A stretch of 53,015 nucleotides of DNA from Solirubrobacterales bacterium (GTDB taxonomy: Bacteria > Actinomycetota > Thermoleophilia > Solirubrobacterales > 70-9), in contig JAFKLL010000023.1 of NCBI GenBank assembly GCA_017304845.1, positions 1-53,015 on the forward strand, read 5' to 3'. Position numbers and translations under genes: made by a program. The notes beneath the pieces were generated by a model. That model ran no database searches. It saw only the letters and a list, made by a program, of their open reading frames with translations, and was not told the origin of the DNA. Positions 22,402 through 29,789 of this stretch are shown here, piece by piece (the first letter of the stretch is position 1; each line of letters opens with the position of its first letter).

Positions 22402-23627
22402 GCCGCGCCGCGACCGTCGCCGGGGCGGCCGGGCCGCCCCGCATCAACGGGCGCGCGATCCTGCCCGTCTCCTTCGCCCATGGCTGCGCCGATCTCTGCC
22501 AGGGAGCGGTCCCGGCTCTGCTGCCCTTCCTGATCGCCCACCGGGGCCTCGACCTCGCCTCCGCCACCTTCCTGGTCACCGCGGCCACCATCGCCTCCTC
22601 GGTCATCCAGCCCCTGTTCGGGATCTGGTCCGACCGGCTCGACTTCCCCCTGCTCGCCCCGATCGGCGTGGTCATCGCCGGGCTCGGGGTCGGCGCCGTC
22701 GGGTTCTGCCAGTCCTATGCGGCCCTGGCCGGCGCGCTCGCGATCAGCGGCTTCGGCGTCGCCCTCTTCCATCCAGAGGCGGCCCGTCTCGCCGGCCGCG
22801 CCGCGCGAGGCACCGCCAGGGGGATGAGCTACTTCTCGGTCGGCGGCAACGTCGGCTTCGCGGTCGGCCCGCTCGCGGTGCTGGTCACCGTGGGCATCTT
22901 CGGCCTCGACGCGACCCCGGCGCTCGCGATCCCCGGACTCGTCGCCGGCGTCGTCCTGCTGCGCGAGCTCCGCGGCCAGTTCTCCGAGGCCAGCGAGAAC
23001 CGGCATGCCGAGCATCACCATGAGGCCCACGGGCCCACCCGCTGGGGCCCGTTCACCCGCCTCACCGCCGCCGCGGTCGCCCGGACGGTCGCCTTCTTCG
23101 CCCTCCAGGCCTTCATCCCCATCTACCTGATCGATCAGCTCGGGGCCAGCAAGACGGTCGGCGGCATCGCGCTCACCGTGATGCTCGCCTCCGGCGCCCT
23201 GGGCACCCTGATCGGCAGCCGCTGGGCCGACCGCTGGGGCAAGCGCCTCGTCCTGATCTGGATGATGGTGCCCCTCACCCTGGTCCTCCTGCTGCTGCCC
23301 GAGCTCGGCCTGGTCGGCTGCCTGATCGCCCTGGTCGCGGTCGGGTTCCTGGTCGACGCGCCCTTCGCCACCACGGTCGTGATCGGGCAGTCCTACCTGC
23401 CCGGACGGGCCGGCCTCGCCTCCGGGATCACCTTCGGCCTGGCGATCGGCCTCGGCGGCCTGCTCGCCGCCGGCCTCGGGCTGCTGGCCGACCAGACCAG
23501 CATCACCACCGCCCTCTTCACCCTCCCGGCCTTCTCGATCATCGGCATGCTGCTGGCGATCTCGCTGCCCGAGGAAGAGGCCGGAGCGCAGGGGCCTCCC
23601 GCCTCGGCGGAGCCGGTCGAAGCCTGA
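22398..23627 (+). CDS. MFS exporter, Fsr (fosmidomycin-resistance) like
   Basis: This 409-residue protein has about twelve hydrophobic segments and motifs of the Fsr branch of the major facilitator superfamily: FAHGCADLCQGAVPALLPFL near the start, FGVALFHPEAARLAG and YFSVGGNVGFAVGPL in the middle. A His-rich loop (NRHAEHHHEAHG) separates the two halves. GTG at 22398 overlaps the repressor stop by four bases. The substrate is unknown; members range from fosmidomycin to other small toxic molecules. Confidence 0.85.
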   Translation: MSRAATVAGAAGPPRINGRAILPVSFAHGCADLCQGAVPALLPFLIAHRGLDLASATFLVTAATIASSVIQPLFGIWSDRLDFPLLAPIGVVIAGLGVGAVGFCQSYAALAGALAISGFGVALFHPEAARLAGRAARGTARGMSYFSVGGNVGFAVGPLAVLVTVGIFGLDATPALAIPGLVAGVVLLRELRGQFSEASENRHAEHHHEAHGPTRWGPFTRLTAAAVARTVAFFALQAFIPIYLIDQLGASKTVGGIALTVMLASGALGTLIGSRWADRWGKRLVLIWMMVPLTLVLLLLPELGLVGCLIALVAVGFLVDAPFATTVVIGQSYLPGRAGLASGITFGLAIGLGGLLAAGLGLLADQTSITTALFTLPAFSIIGMLLAISLPEEEAGAQGPPASAEPVEA

Positions 23628-23683
23628 TCTCACGTTTCCGGCTGCCCGAACGTCCTTGAAGCAAGGACAATCCAAGGAGTCGC

Positions 23684-24196
23684 ATGAACACCCGACACGC
23701 AAAGCTGAGCAACCACTTCGGTGAGATGACGATCGTCGCCACCGACGAGGCGATCACCGGGCTGTACTTTCCCGGGCACTGGACCCGCCCCGACCGTTCC
23801 GGGTTCGGGTCGGAGATCGCGGTGGCCGACGACCCGCTCTTCTCGCTCGCCGACGCCGAACTGAAGTCCTACGCGGCCGGAGAGCTGAGCGAGTTCACCG
23901 CCCCTGTGAAGACCGAGGGCGACGAGTTCCAGGAACGCATCTGGCGCCTCCTGGCCGAGATCCCCTACGGCGAGACGACCACCTACGGCGCCCTGGCCGC
24001 CGAGGTCGGAGTTCCCGCCCAGGCCCGGCGGGTCGGCGCCGCCGTCGGCCACAACCCGATCAGCATCCTGATCCCCTGCCACCGGGTGATCGCCGCCGAC
24101 GGCTCCCTGACCGGGTACGCCGGCGGCCTGGAGCTGAAGCGACAATTGCTGACCATGGAGGCGCCGAGCGGCGCCGAAGCCGGGAAGCTGTTCTGA
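23684..24196 (+). CDS. ogt: Methylated-DNA-protein-cysteine methyltransferase
   Basis: The 170-residue protein contains the active-site motif ILIPCHRVIAADGSLTGYAG, with Cys accepting the alkyl group from O6-methylguanine, and the helix-turn-helix segment ERIWRLLAEIPYGETTTYG. It has no N-terminal Ada regulatory domain, so it is the Ogt type. CAAGGAG lies six bases before the ATG. It is followed with a four-base overlap by an AlkA-like glycosylase, a sensible repair pair. Confidence 0.92.
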   Translation: MNTRHAKLSNHFGEMTIVATDEAITGLYFPGHWTRPDRSGFGSEIAVADDPLFSLADAELKSYAAGELSEFTAPVKTEGDEFQERIWRLLAEIPYGETTTYGALAAEVGVPAQARRVGAAVGHNPISILIPCHRVIAADGSLTGYAGGLELKRQLLTMEAPSGAEAGKLF

Positions 24197-25035
24197 GCCG
24201 GGCCCTCCGGATCCCGGCCGACGGAGCCTTCGACGTCGCGGCGACGCTGGCCACGCTGGTCAGCCACGAGATCCCCGGCCTGACCGAGACCGATGTCGCC
24301 GATGCATCGCACCGACGCCTGGTCCAGATCGGCGACCGTCCCGTCGAGATCCGGGTCCGGCTCCGCCCGGACCGGGTCGAGGCCGAGATCGAGGGCCCGT
24401 CGGCGGCCGAGGTCGAGCCGTTGGTCCGCCACTGGTTCGATCTGGGCACCGACATCGCCACCGTCGATCGCCACCTGGCCTCCAGCGACATCTTCGCGCC
24501 CCAGGTCCGGGCCCGTCCCGGGATCCGGGTGACCAGGTACCCGCAGGCCTTCGAGGCGGCGATCCTCATCGTGCTCGGCCAGCAGGTCTCGCTGGCGGCC
24601 GGCCGGACCTTCGGCGGGCGGCTGGTCGCGGCCTACGGCGAGGGAGACGGGCCGCTCCGCACCTTCCCCCGTCCCGAGCGGCTCGCCGCCGAGCCGACCG
24701 AGCTCCTCCGCGCCACCCTCGGCATCACCGGCGCCCGGGCCCGCACCCTCCAGGCGTTGGCCACCCATTTCGCCGACGGGTTCGCGAGCGAGCCCGGCGT
24801 CCCCATCGAGGCAGCCGACCTGCTCGCCCTGCCCGGGGTGGGACCGTGGACCGTGAGCTGCCTGGCCCTCCGTTCCGCGGGCGAGCCGGACGTCTTCCCG
24901 GCCGCCGACGCGGTGCTACGCCGGGCCCTGGAGGACGCATCCGCCCGGGAGGCAGCCGATCTCTCGCTGCCCTGGGCGCCCTACCGCAGCTACGCGACGG
25001 TCCGGCTCTGGGCGATGGCCACCGCCGGCCCCTGA
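24193..25035 (+). CDS. alkA: AlkA-like DNA-3-methyladenine glycosylase
   Basis: A 280-residue product begins at CTG, which overlaps the ogt stop (CTGA). The first 75 residues (LSRALRIPADGAFDV, TLVSHEIPGLTETD) match the AlkA N-terminal domain and are essential to the family length (E. coli AlkA has 282 residues), yet no ATG, GTG or TTG lies in frame before 24421. The helix-hairpin-helix LLALPGVGPWTVSCLAL is followed by DVFPAADAVLRRAL, whose second Asp is the catalytic one. It excises alkylated bases. CTG initiation by coupling to ogt is inferred. Confidence 0.85.
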   Translation: MSRALRIPADGAFDVAATLATLVSHEIPGLTETDVADASHRRLVQIGDRPVEIRVRLRPDRVEAEIEGPSAAEVEPLVRHWFDLGTDIATVDRHLASSDIFAPQVRARPGIRVTRYPQAFEAAILIVLGQQVSLAAGRTFGGRLVAAYGEGDGPLRTFPRPERLAAEPTELLRATLGITGARARTLQALATHFADGFASEPGVPIEAADLLALPGVGPWTVSCLALRSAGEPDVFPAADAVLRRALEDASAREAADLSLPWAPYRSYATVRLWAMATAGP

Positions 25036-25045
25036 CCCGGATCAG

Positions 25046-25083
25046 AGCTTTCTAATCGAAGGCTCACCGGGCTCTTATCCCGG
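25046..25083 (+). promoter_or_regulatory. Candidate response-regulator box, copy B
   Basis: AGCTTTCTAA (25046-25055), CTCAC (25063-25067) and GCT (25071-25073) align without gaps to the box upstream of 27673, with 25 identical bases out of 37. It lies 45-82 bases before the ATG at 25128. Both copies flank the two-component genes. A CCGGG/CCCGG inverted repeat is also contained in it. Confidence 0.55.
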
Positions 25084-25127
25084 CTCCTCACAGTGCCGAG
25101 GTGTTTCCCACCAGAGAAAGGCACTTC

Positions 25128-25487
25128 ATGATCGGATCGACCGCAAGACACATCGCCATCGGGGCACTCGCCCTGACCGGGATCATCCACCTCATCCTCG
25201 CCCCCGAGTACATGGGCGAGCAGGCCTACATCGGTCTGCTCTTCATCGCCGGCGGGCTCTCCACCATCGCCCTGGCGGCGTGGCTCTGGCTCCGCGACCA
25301 GGCGGTCGCCTGGCTGGCCGCGGCAGTGATCTGCGCCGGCATGGCGATCGGCTTCGTCCTCTCCCGCACCATCGGCCTGCCCGGCTTCCACGAGGCCGAG
25401 TGGGAGCTCTCCGGGGTGATCTCGGTGCTGCTCGAGCTGACCGTGATCGGGATCGCGATCAGGCCCCTCTCGCTGCAGGAAGCCTGA
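25128..25487 (+). CDS. Small four-helix membrane protein
   Basis: The 119-residue protein has four hydrophobic segments (HIAIGALALTGIIHLILAP, YIGLLFIAGGLSTIALAAWL, AVAWLAAAVICAGMAIGFVL, SGVISVLLELTVIGIAI). The first contains GIIHLILAPEYMGE, a His-then-PEY pattern also seen in small unassigned actinobacterial membrane proteins, and an external FHEAEWE could hold a metal or haem. ATG at 25128 is used; GAAAGG is just upstream. It is convergent with, and overlaps, the histidine kinase gene, and shares an upstream box with the operon at 27673. Function unknown. Confidence 0.65.
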   Translation: MIGSTARHIAIGALALTGIIHLILAPEYMGEQAYIGLLFIAGGLSTIALAAWLWLRDQAVAWLAAAVICAGMAIGFVLSRTIGLPGFHEAEWELSGVISVLLELTVIGIAIRPLSLQEA

Positions 25488-26904
25488 GCTCGAAGCGAGC
25501 CCCGCCGAGCGGAGAGGAGCCGCAGGAGACGGTTCCTCCATGGGCCTCGGCTATCGCCTTGACTATGGCGAGGCCGAGGCCCGACCCGCCCGAGTCGGTC
25601 GAACGGGACCCGTCCAACCGCACGAACCGATCGAAGATCCGGTCTCGATCCCCGGGCGCCACCCCGGGCCCGTCGTCGTCGACCCTGATCGAGACCCGGT
25701 CCCCCTCCTCCACCGCGGAGATCTCGATCCCGCCGTCCTCCTCGGTATGCGCGACCGCGTTCGAGATCAGGTTGGCGAGCGCCCGCGCCATCTGATCGCG
25801 GTCGATCTCGACCGGGCGCGAGGTCACCGCGCCCACCTCGACCCGCCGCCCAGGCGCCAACTCCGCCTCGGCGACGAGGAGCGGCCGCAGCTCGACCCGC
25901 TCCGTGCTCGGGCCCTTCTCCGAGTCCGTGCGGGCGAGGATCAGCAGGTCGTCGACCAGGCGCTGCATCCGGGTCGTGGCCCGCGAGACCGCCTCGCTCA
26001 CCCGCGCCACCTCCTCCGGGGTCGGATCCGCGTCACGCGCGAGCACGTCGATCTGCCCGCGGATCACCGTCAGCGGCGTGCGGAGGTCATGCGATGCGTC
26101 GGCGATGAAGGCCCGCTGCCGGGCGAAGGCGTCCTCGAGCCGATCCAGCATCCGGTTGAACGATTCGGCCAGGGTCCGGGCCTCGTCGCGAGTCCCCTCC
26201 AGCGGGATCCGGGCCGAGAGATCGCCGCCGTCGACGCCCTCGGCCACCGCCGCCATGCGTCGCATCGGCCGGGCGATCGTGCTGGCCAGCAGCCAGCTGG
26301 CGATCGCGCCGGCGAGCAGGGTGATCAGCCCGACCAGCAGGAAGGTGTCGCTGAGCCCGGACAGGGCGGTGTCGACCGGGGCGAGCGGCTGTCCAACCCG
26401 GACCGTGGCCCCGACCCCGCCCGGCAGCGTCGTCTCGGAGGTGAGCAGCTTCACCTCCCCCACGTCGTCGACGTCGACCGTCGTGAGCCCAGGCTCGGCC
26501 TCGAGTATCCGGGCTGCGTTCTCCGCCTTCTCGTGCCCGTCGTGCGACCCGCCGTCGCCCGCCTCATGCTCCTCCAGCCCCGGCCCGAGCAGAGTCGGCT
26601 GGTTGGTGGCGACCCCGCCACCCTCGATCTCGATCGCCACCACCCGGGCGCTCGGGCCGAAGGACTCGTCCCGGACCAGGCGGCGGGCCTTCTTCGTGTA
26701 CCCCTCAGGAGTCCTAACGGCCCCACTCGAGAGACGGCTCTCCAACCGCTCCACCTCCCGTTCGAGATCGGTCTCCGTCCGCTTCTCCAGCTCCGATCCC
26801 GTCCCGCGATACACCGCCAGGTACATGGCCCCGGTCGCCACCAGCAGGACCAGGACGATCGCGGCGGCGAGCCTGCCCCGGATGCCGGGCCTGGGCAGCC
26901 TCAC
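25459..26904 (-). CDS. Sensor histidine kinase
   Basis: The 481-residue protein has two membrane helices (about residues 11-31 and 188-210), an extracytoplasmic sensor between them, a HAMP linker, a HisKA domain with His272 in SHDLRTPLTV, and a HATPase domain with NLISNAVAHTEEDG, DDDGPGV and GGSGLGLAIV. The sensor contains HEAGDGGSHDGHE (113-125), a His/Asp/Glu-rich stretch that could bind a metal ion. The start overlaps the end of the response-regulator gene by four bases, and the 3' end overlaps the convergent small membrane gene. The signal is unknown. Confidence 0.93.
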   Translation of the reverse strand: MRLPRPGIRGRLAAAIVLVLLVATGAMYLAVYRGTGSELEKRTETDLEREVERLESRLSSGAVRTPEGYTKKARRLVRDESFGPSARVVAIEIEGGGVATNQPTLLGPGLEEHEAGDGGSHDGHEKAENAARILEAEPGLTTVDVDDVGEVKLLTSETTLPGGVGATVRVGQPLAPVDTALSGLSDTFLLVGLITLLAGAIASWLLASTIARPMRRMAAVAEGVDGGDLSARIPLEGTRDEARTLAESFNRMLDRLEDAFARQRAFIADASHDLRTPLTVIRGQIDVLARDADPTPEEVARVSEAVSRATTRMQRLVDDLLILARTDSEKGPSTERVELRPLLVAEAELAPGRRVEVGAVTSRPVEIDRDQMARALANLISNAVAHTEEDGGIEISAVEEGDRVSIRVDDDGPGVAPGDRDRIFDRFVRLDGSRSTDSGGSGLGLAIVKAIAEAHGGTVSCGSSPLGGARFELRLPAARGA

Positions 26905-27572
26905 TTGACCTTGAGCCGGTAGCCGACCGAACGCACCGTCTCGATCGGGTCGTCGAGGCCGCCGGCCGTGAGCTTGCGGCGCAGGTACGCGATGTAGACG
27001 CCGACGATGTTCGTGCCCGGATCGTGGTCGTAGCCCCAGACCCCGTTCAGGATCTGTTCCCGCGACATCACCTGGCCGGGATGGCGGATCAGGTACGCCA
27101 GCAGCTCGAATTCTTTCGCCGAGAGGGCGATCTCGCGCCCCTCCCGCTCCACGGTCCTGGCCAGCAGGTCCATCTCGATGCCGGCGGCGGCGAGCTGGGT
27201 GGACGAGCGCTGACCGCTCTGCCGCAGATGGGCGCGGATGCGCGCGACCAGCTCCTCGAAGGCGAAGGGCTTGGTCAGGTAGTCGGTCGCCCCGTTGTCC
27301 AGGCCCCGGACCTTGTCCGCGGTCTCGCCCCGCGCGGTCAGCATGATCACCGGGGTCTCCGTGTCCTCCCGGCGCAGGTCCCGCAGCAGCTCGTTCCCGT
27401 CCCGTCCGGGCAGCATCACGTCGAGCAGGATCAGGTCGAACCGCCCCGTCCGGGCCAGGGTCTCGCCCTGGATGCCGTCAGCGGCCCAGGTGACCGCGTA
27501 GCCCTCGGATTCCAGACCGCGGGAGACGAAGTCGGCGATGTCGCGTTCGTCTTCTACGACGAGGATCCTCAC
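26901..27572 (-). CDS. OmpR/PhoB-family response regulator
   Basis: The 223-residue protein has a receiver domain with the acidic pocket in VVEDERD, phospho-acceptor Asp51 in LILLDVMLPGRDG, Thr in VIMLTARG and Lys in YLTKPFAFEEL. A winged-helix DNA-binding domain follows (LSAKEFELLAYLIRHPGQVM, GYDHDPGTNIVGVYIAYLRR). It is the partner of the kinase at 25459-26904 (four-base overlap). OmpR-type proteins bind direct repeats spaced 11 bases; TTCTCACGCTG and CTTTCACGCTG occur in tandem 49 bases upstream of this gene's start, on the opposite side facing 27673. Confidence 0.93.
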   Translation of the reverse strand: MRILVVEDERDIADFVSRGLESEGYAVTWAADGIQGETLARTGRFDLILLDVMLPGRDGNELLRDLRREDTETPVIMLTARGETADKVRGLDNGATDYLTKPFAFEELVARIRAHLRQSGQRSSTQLAAAGIEMDLLARTVEREGREIALSAKEFELLAYLIRHPGQVMSREQILNGVWGYDHDPGTNIVGVYIAYLRRKLTAGGLDDPIETVRSVGYRLKVK

Positions 27573-27605
27573 CAGCCGATCGTAGACGCGATCGGCCGAC
27601 GTTTC

Positions 27606-27643
27606 AGCTTTTTAAGAGGATTCTCACGCTGCTTTCACGCTGC
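27606..27643 (+). promoter_or_regulatory. Candidate response-regulator box, copy A
   Basis: AGCTTTTTAA (27606-27615) is followed by the tandem 11-base repeats TTCTCACGCTG (27621-27631) and CTTTCACGCTG (27632-27642). It lies 30-67 bases before the ATG at 27673 and 34 bases from the divergent response-regulator start. The 11-base period is that expected for OmpR-family binding. A similar box occurs at 25046-25083. Confidence 0.65.
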
Positions 27644-27672
27644 TCCAAGAGGCGAGGATCACTCTGCTCCTC

Positions 27673-27972
27673 ATGGACGAGAAACTCGCCAAGCGGATCC
27701 GGGCCCAGGCCCGGATCGAAGCCAAGAAACGGAAGGTCGGCGCGATCCGCCGTGGCGTCGCGGTCATGGCGACGGCGCTGACCGCGCTGTTCGGCGGTCT
27801 GCTGATAGCTCGATCTGCCGATCAGCAGACGCAGAGCTCCGCCGGGACGAGCGATCTGGCCAGCAGCGATGGTCAGAGCAGTTCGTTCGAGTTCGACGAC
27901 GAGAACGAGAGCGAGAGCCAGGGCGTCGTCGCGGTGCCTCAGCCGACCCCGATGACGACGAGCCAGTCATGA
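27673..27972 (+). CDS. Small membrane-anchored protein with acidic tail
   Basis: The 99-residue protein has a basic N-terminus (EKLAKRIRAQARIEAKKRKV), a single hydrophobic segment (VAVMATALTALFGGLLIA) and a polar outer part rich in Ser, Asp and Glu (SFEFDDENESESQ). Its stop overlaps the ApbE start by four bases, so both are made together. ApbE normally flavinylates a Thr or Ser in an [ST]GAT motif of a partner; no such motif is present here, although the acidic, Ser/Thr-rich tail is on the correct side of the membrane. No family is recognised. Confidence 0.7.
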   Translation: MDEKLAKRIRAQARIEAKKRKVGAIRRGVAVMATALTALFGGLLIARSADQQTQSSAGTSDLASSDGQSSSFEFDDENESESQGVVAVPQPTPMTTSQS

Positions 27973-28862
27973 CCGTCGCCCTCGACACCCTCAGCTTCCC
28001 GGCGCTCGGCGGCACGGTTCGCATCCTCACCGAAGGCGGCGACCCCGACGCCGCGGCTCGGGCACGGGAATCGGTGCTCGACCTCCACCGGCGGCTGACC
28101 AGGTTCGAGGCCGACAGCGAGCTCTGCCGCGTCAACCGCGACCCTCGGGACCGGGTCCCGGTCGGCCACCTCATGCTGGTCTTCGCCGCGGCGGCCCACT
28201 GGGCCGGCGCGATGACCGGCGGCCTGGTCGACGCCACCCTCCTCGACGAGGTCGAACGGGCCGGTTACGTCGAGTCCTTCGACCCCGACGCGGCCGCGAC
28301 CTGGCACGCCGGTCCGCCCTCGGGCCAGCCGAAGGACGGCTGGCTCGACATCGCGGTCGACGTCGAACGCTCGCTGCTGATCCGCCCGCCGGGCCTCAGG
28401 CTCGACTCGGGCGGGATCGGCAAGGGCCTAGCCGCCGATCTCGCCGCCGAGCTGCTCCAACGTCAACCGAGCTGGGGAATCGACTGTCTCGGGGACCTTC
28501 GGGTCGGCGGCACGAACCGGCTTCCACGACGAATCGACGTCACCTCGCCCGACGGCGACGGATCGGTCATCGCCGTCGGGTCCCTCATCGACGGCGCGGT
28601 GGCGACCAGCGGCACCACCCGCCGGAGCTGGGGCGACCGGGGCGAGGCCCATCACCTGATCGATCCTCGGACCGGGCGTCCGTCCGACACCGACGTGGTC
28701 CAGGTGACCGCGGTCGCCCCGACCGCGCTCGAGGCCGAGGTCAGGGCCAAGGCGGCTCTGCTCAGCGGCGCCGCTCGCGCCTTCGAGTGGCTGCCCGACG
28801 GCGGTGTGGTGGTCGGCCGGGACGGACGGATCGAGACCGCGGAGTTCGACGCCGCGCCTTGA
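27969..28862 (+). CDS. apbE: FAD:protein FMN transferase (ApbE family)
   Basis: The 297-residue protein contains the ApbE signatures: LTRFEADSELCRVN at the N-terminal domain, LRLDSGGIGKGLAADLAAE in the FAD-binding region, VATSGTTRRSWG, and HHLIDPRTGRPSDTDVVQVT with the Mg-binding Asp. ApbE transfers FMN from FAD to Thr or Ser of partner proteins. No signal peptide or lipobox is visible, so it may act inside or be anchored by another protein. Coupled by overlap to a small membrane gene upstream and to a ferric-reductase-like gene downstream. Confidence 0.9.
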   Translation: MTVALDTLSFPALGGTVRILTEGGDPDAAARARESVLDLHRRLTRFEADSELCRVNRDPRDRVPVGHLMLVFAAAAHWAGAMTGGLVDATLLDEVERAGYVESFDPDAAATWHAGPPSGQPKDGWLDIAVDVERSLLIRPPGLRLDSGGIGKGLAADLAAELLQRQPSWGIDCLGDLRVGGTNRLPRRIDVTSPDGDGSVIAVGSLIDGAVATSGTTRRSWGDRGEAHHLIDPRTGRPSDTDVVQVTAVAPTALEAEVRAKAALLSGAARAFEWLPDGGVVVGRDGRIETAEFDAAP

Positions 28863-29425
28863 CGGTTCTCGCGGACATCCACCTCTTCTGGGATCTCAGT
28901 CGCGCGGCCGGGATCGCCGCCGTGATCCTCTCCGGCCTGAGCGTCACCGCCGGGCTGATGTCCGGCCGCTGGACCAAGCTGGGACGGGTCGGACGCAGGT
29001 TGGAGAGCAAGACGGTCCACGAGGCGCTCTCGCTCGCCGTGATCGCCCTGATCGGCCTGCACGGCACCCTGCTGCTGGCCGATCCCTGGCTCAGGCCCGG
29101 GCTCGGCGGGATCGCGATCCCCTTCACGCTCGGCTACCGGACCTTCTGGACCGGGCTCGGCATCATCGCCGGCTACGGGCTGGCCCTGCTCGGGCTCAGC
29201 TACTACCTCCGGCGCTGGATCGGCCCCGCCCGCTGGCGTGTCGCTCATCGCTTCGTCGTCGTCTTCTGGCTGCTCGGCCTGATCCACACCTTCGGCGCGG
29301 GCAGCGACGCGACCGAGCCGTGGCTGTGGATCCCGGTCGCCGCGACCTCCCTGCCGGCCCTGGTCCTGCTCGTCCTCCGGCACGTCCCCACGCCGAATCC
29401 GCCACCGACGCCGAGGGCCGAATAG
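28859..29425 (+). CDS. Ferric-reductase-like haem-binding membrane protein
   Basis: The 188-residue protein has five or six hydrophobic segments. Two carry His pairs spaced for b-type haems: VHEALSLAVIALIGLHGT (H-x13-H) and AHRFVVVFWLLGLIHTFG (H-x12-H), the arrangement of the ferric reductase/MsrQ-like transmembrane domain. TTG at 28859 overlaps the apbE stop (TTGA). There is no flavin or NAD(P) domain in the chain, so electrons must come from elsewhere, such as a flavinylated partner made by ApbE. Confidence 0.85.
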   Translation: MTVLADIHLFWDLSRAAGIAAVILSGLSVTAGLMSGRWTKLGRVGRRLESKTVHEALSLAVIALIGLHGTLLLADPWLRPGLGGIAIPFTLGYRTFWTGLGIIAGYGLALLGLSYYLRRWIGPARWRVAHRFVVVFWLLGLIHTFGAGSDATEPWLWIPVAATSLPALVLLVLRHVPTPNPPPTPRAE

Positions 29426-29435
29426 CATTGCGCCC

Positions 29436-29780
29436 ATGCCCACCCGTGAGGAGAACGACCTCACAAGAACCCGCTTGGCCGGCGAGCGCACGCAGCTGGC
29501 CTGGGTGCGCACCGGGCTGGCCTCGATCGCGGTCGGGGTCGGGCTCTCCAGGGTCGTGCCGCTGCTCGACCAGAAGGTGATCGAGTGGCCCTACGTGGCC
29601 CTGGGCGTCGCCTACTGCGCCTTCGGCGTGGGCCTGATCTTCTTCGGCGTGCAGCGCGGCAAGCTCTCCGCCCATCCGGACCCGGACAAGCCTGTGGTCC
29701 CGGCCAGCGGCGGCTTCCTCGCGATCGGCGGGATCCTGCTCAGCATCGCCACGGTGATCGTGGTCGCCTTCGCGAACTGA
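29436..29780 (+). CDS. DUF202-family membrane protein
   Basis: This 114-residue protein starts TRTRLAGERTQLAWVRTGLA, the hallmark of the DUF202/YidH family, and has three membrane helices. It lies 10 bases after the ferric-reductase-like gene, so it may be cotranscribed with it. The function of the family is not established. Confidence 0.85.
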   Translation: MPTREENDLTRTRLAGERTQLAWVRTGLASIAVGVGLSRVVPLLDQKVIEWPYVALGVAYCAFGVGLIFFGVQRGKLSAHPDPDKPVVPASGGFLAIGGILLSIATVIVVAFAN

Positions 29781-29789
29781 GCCGAAGCC

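Noticed and set aside
26300..26900. Plus-strand open frames opposite the histidine kinase and response regulator.
   Set aside because: They are shadows; kinase and receiver motifs define the minus strand as coding.
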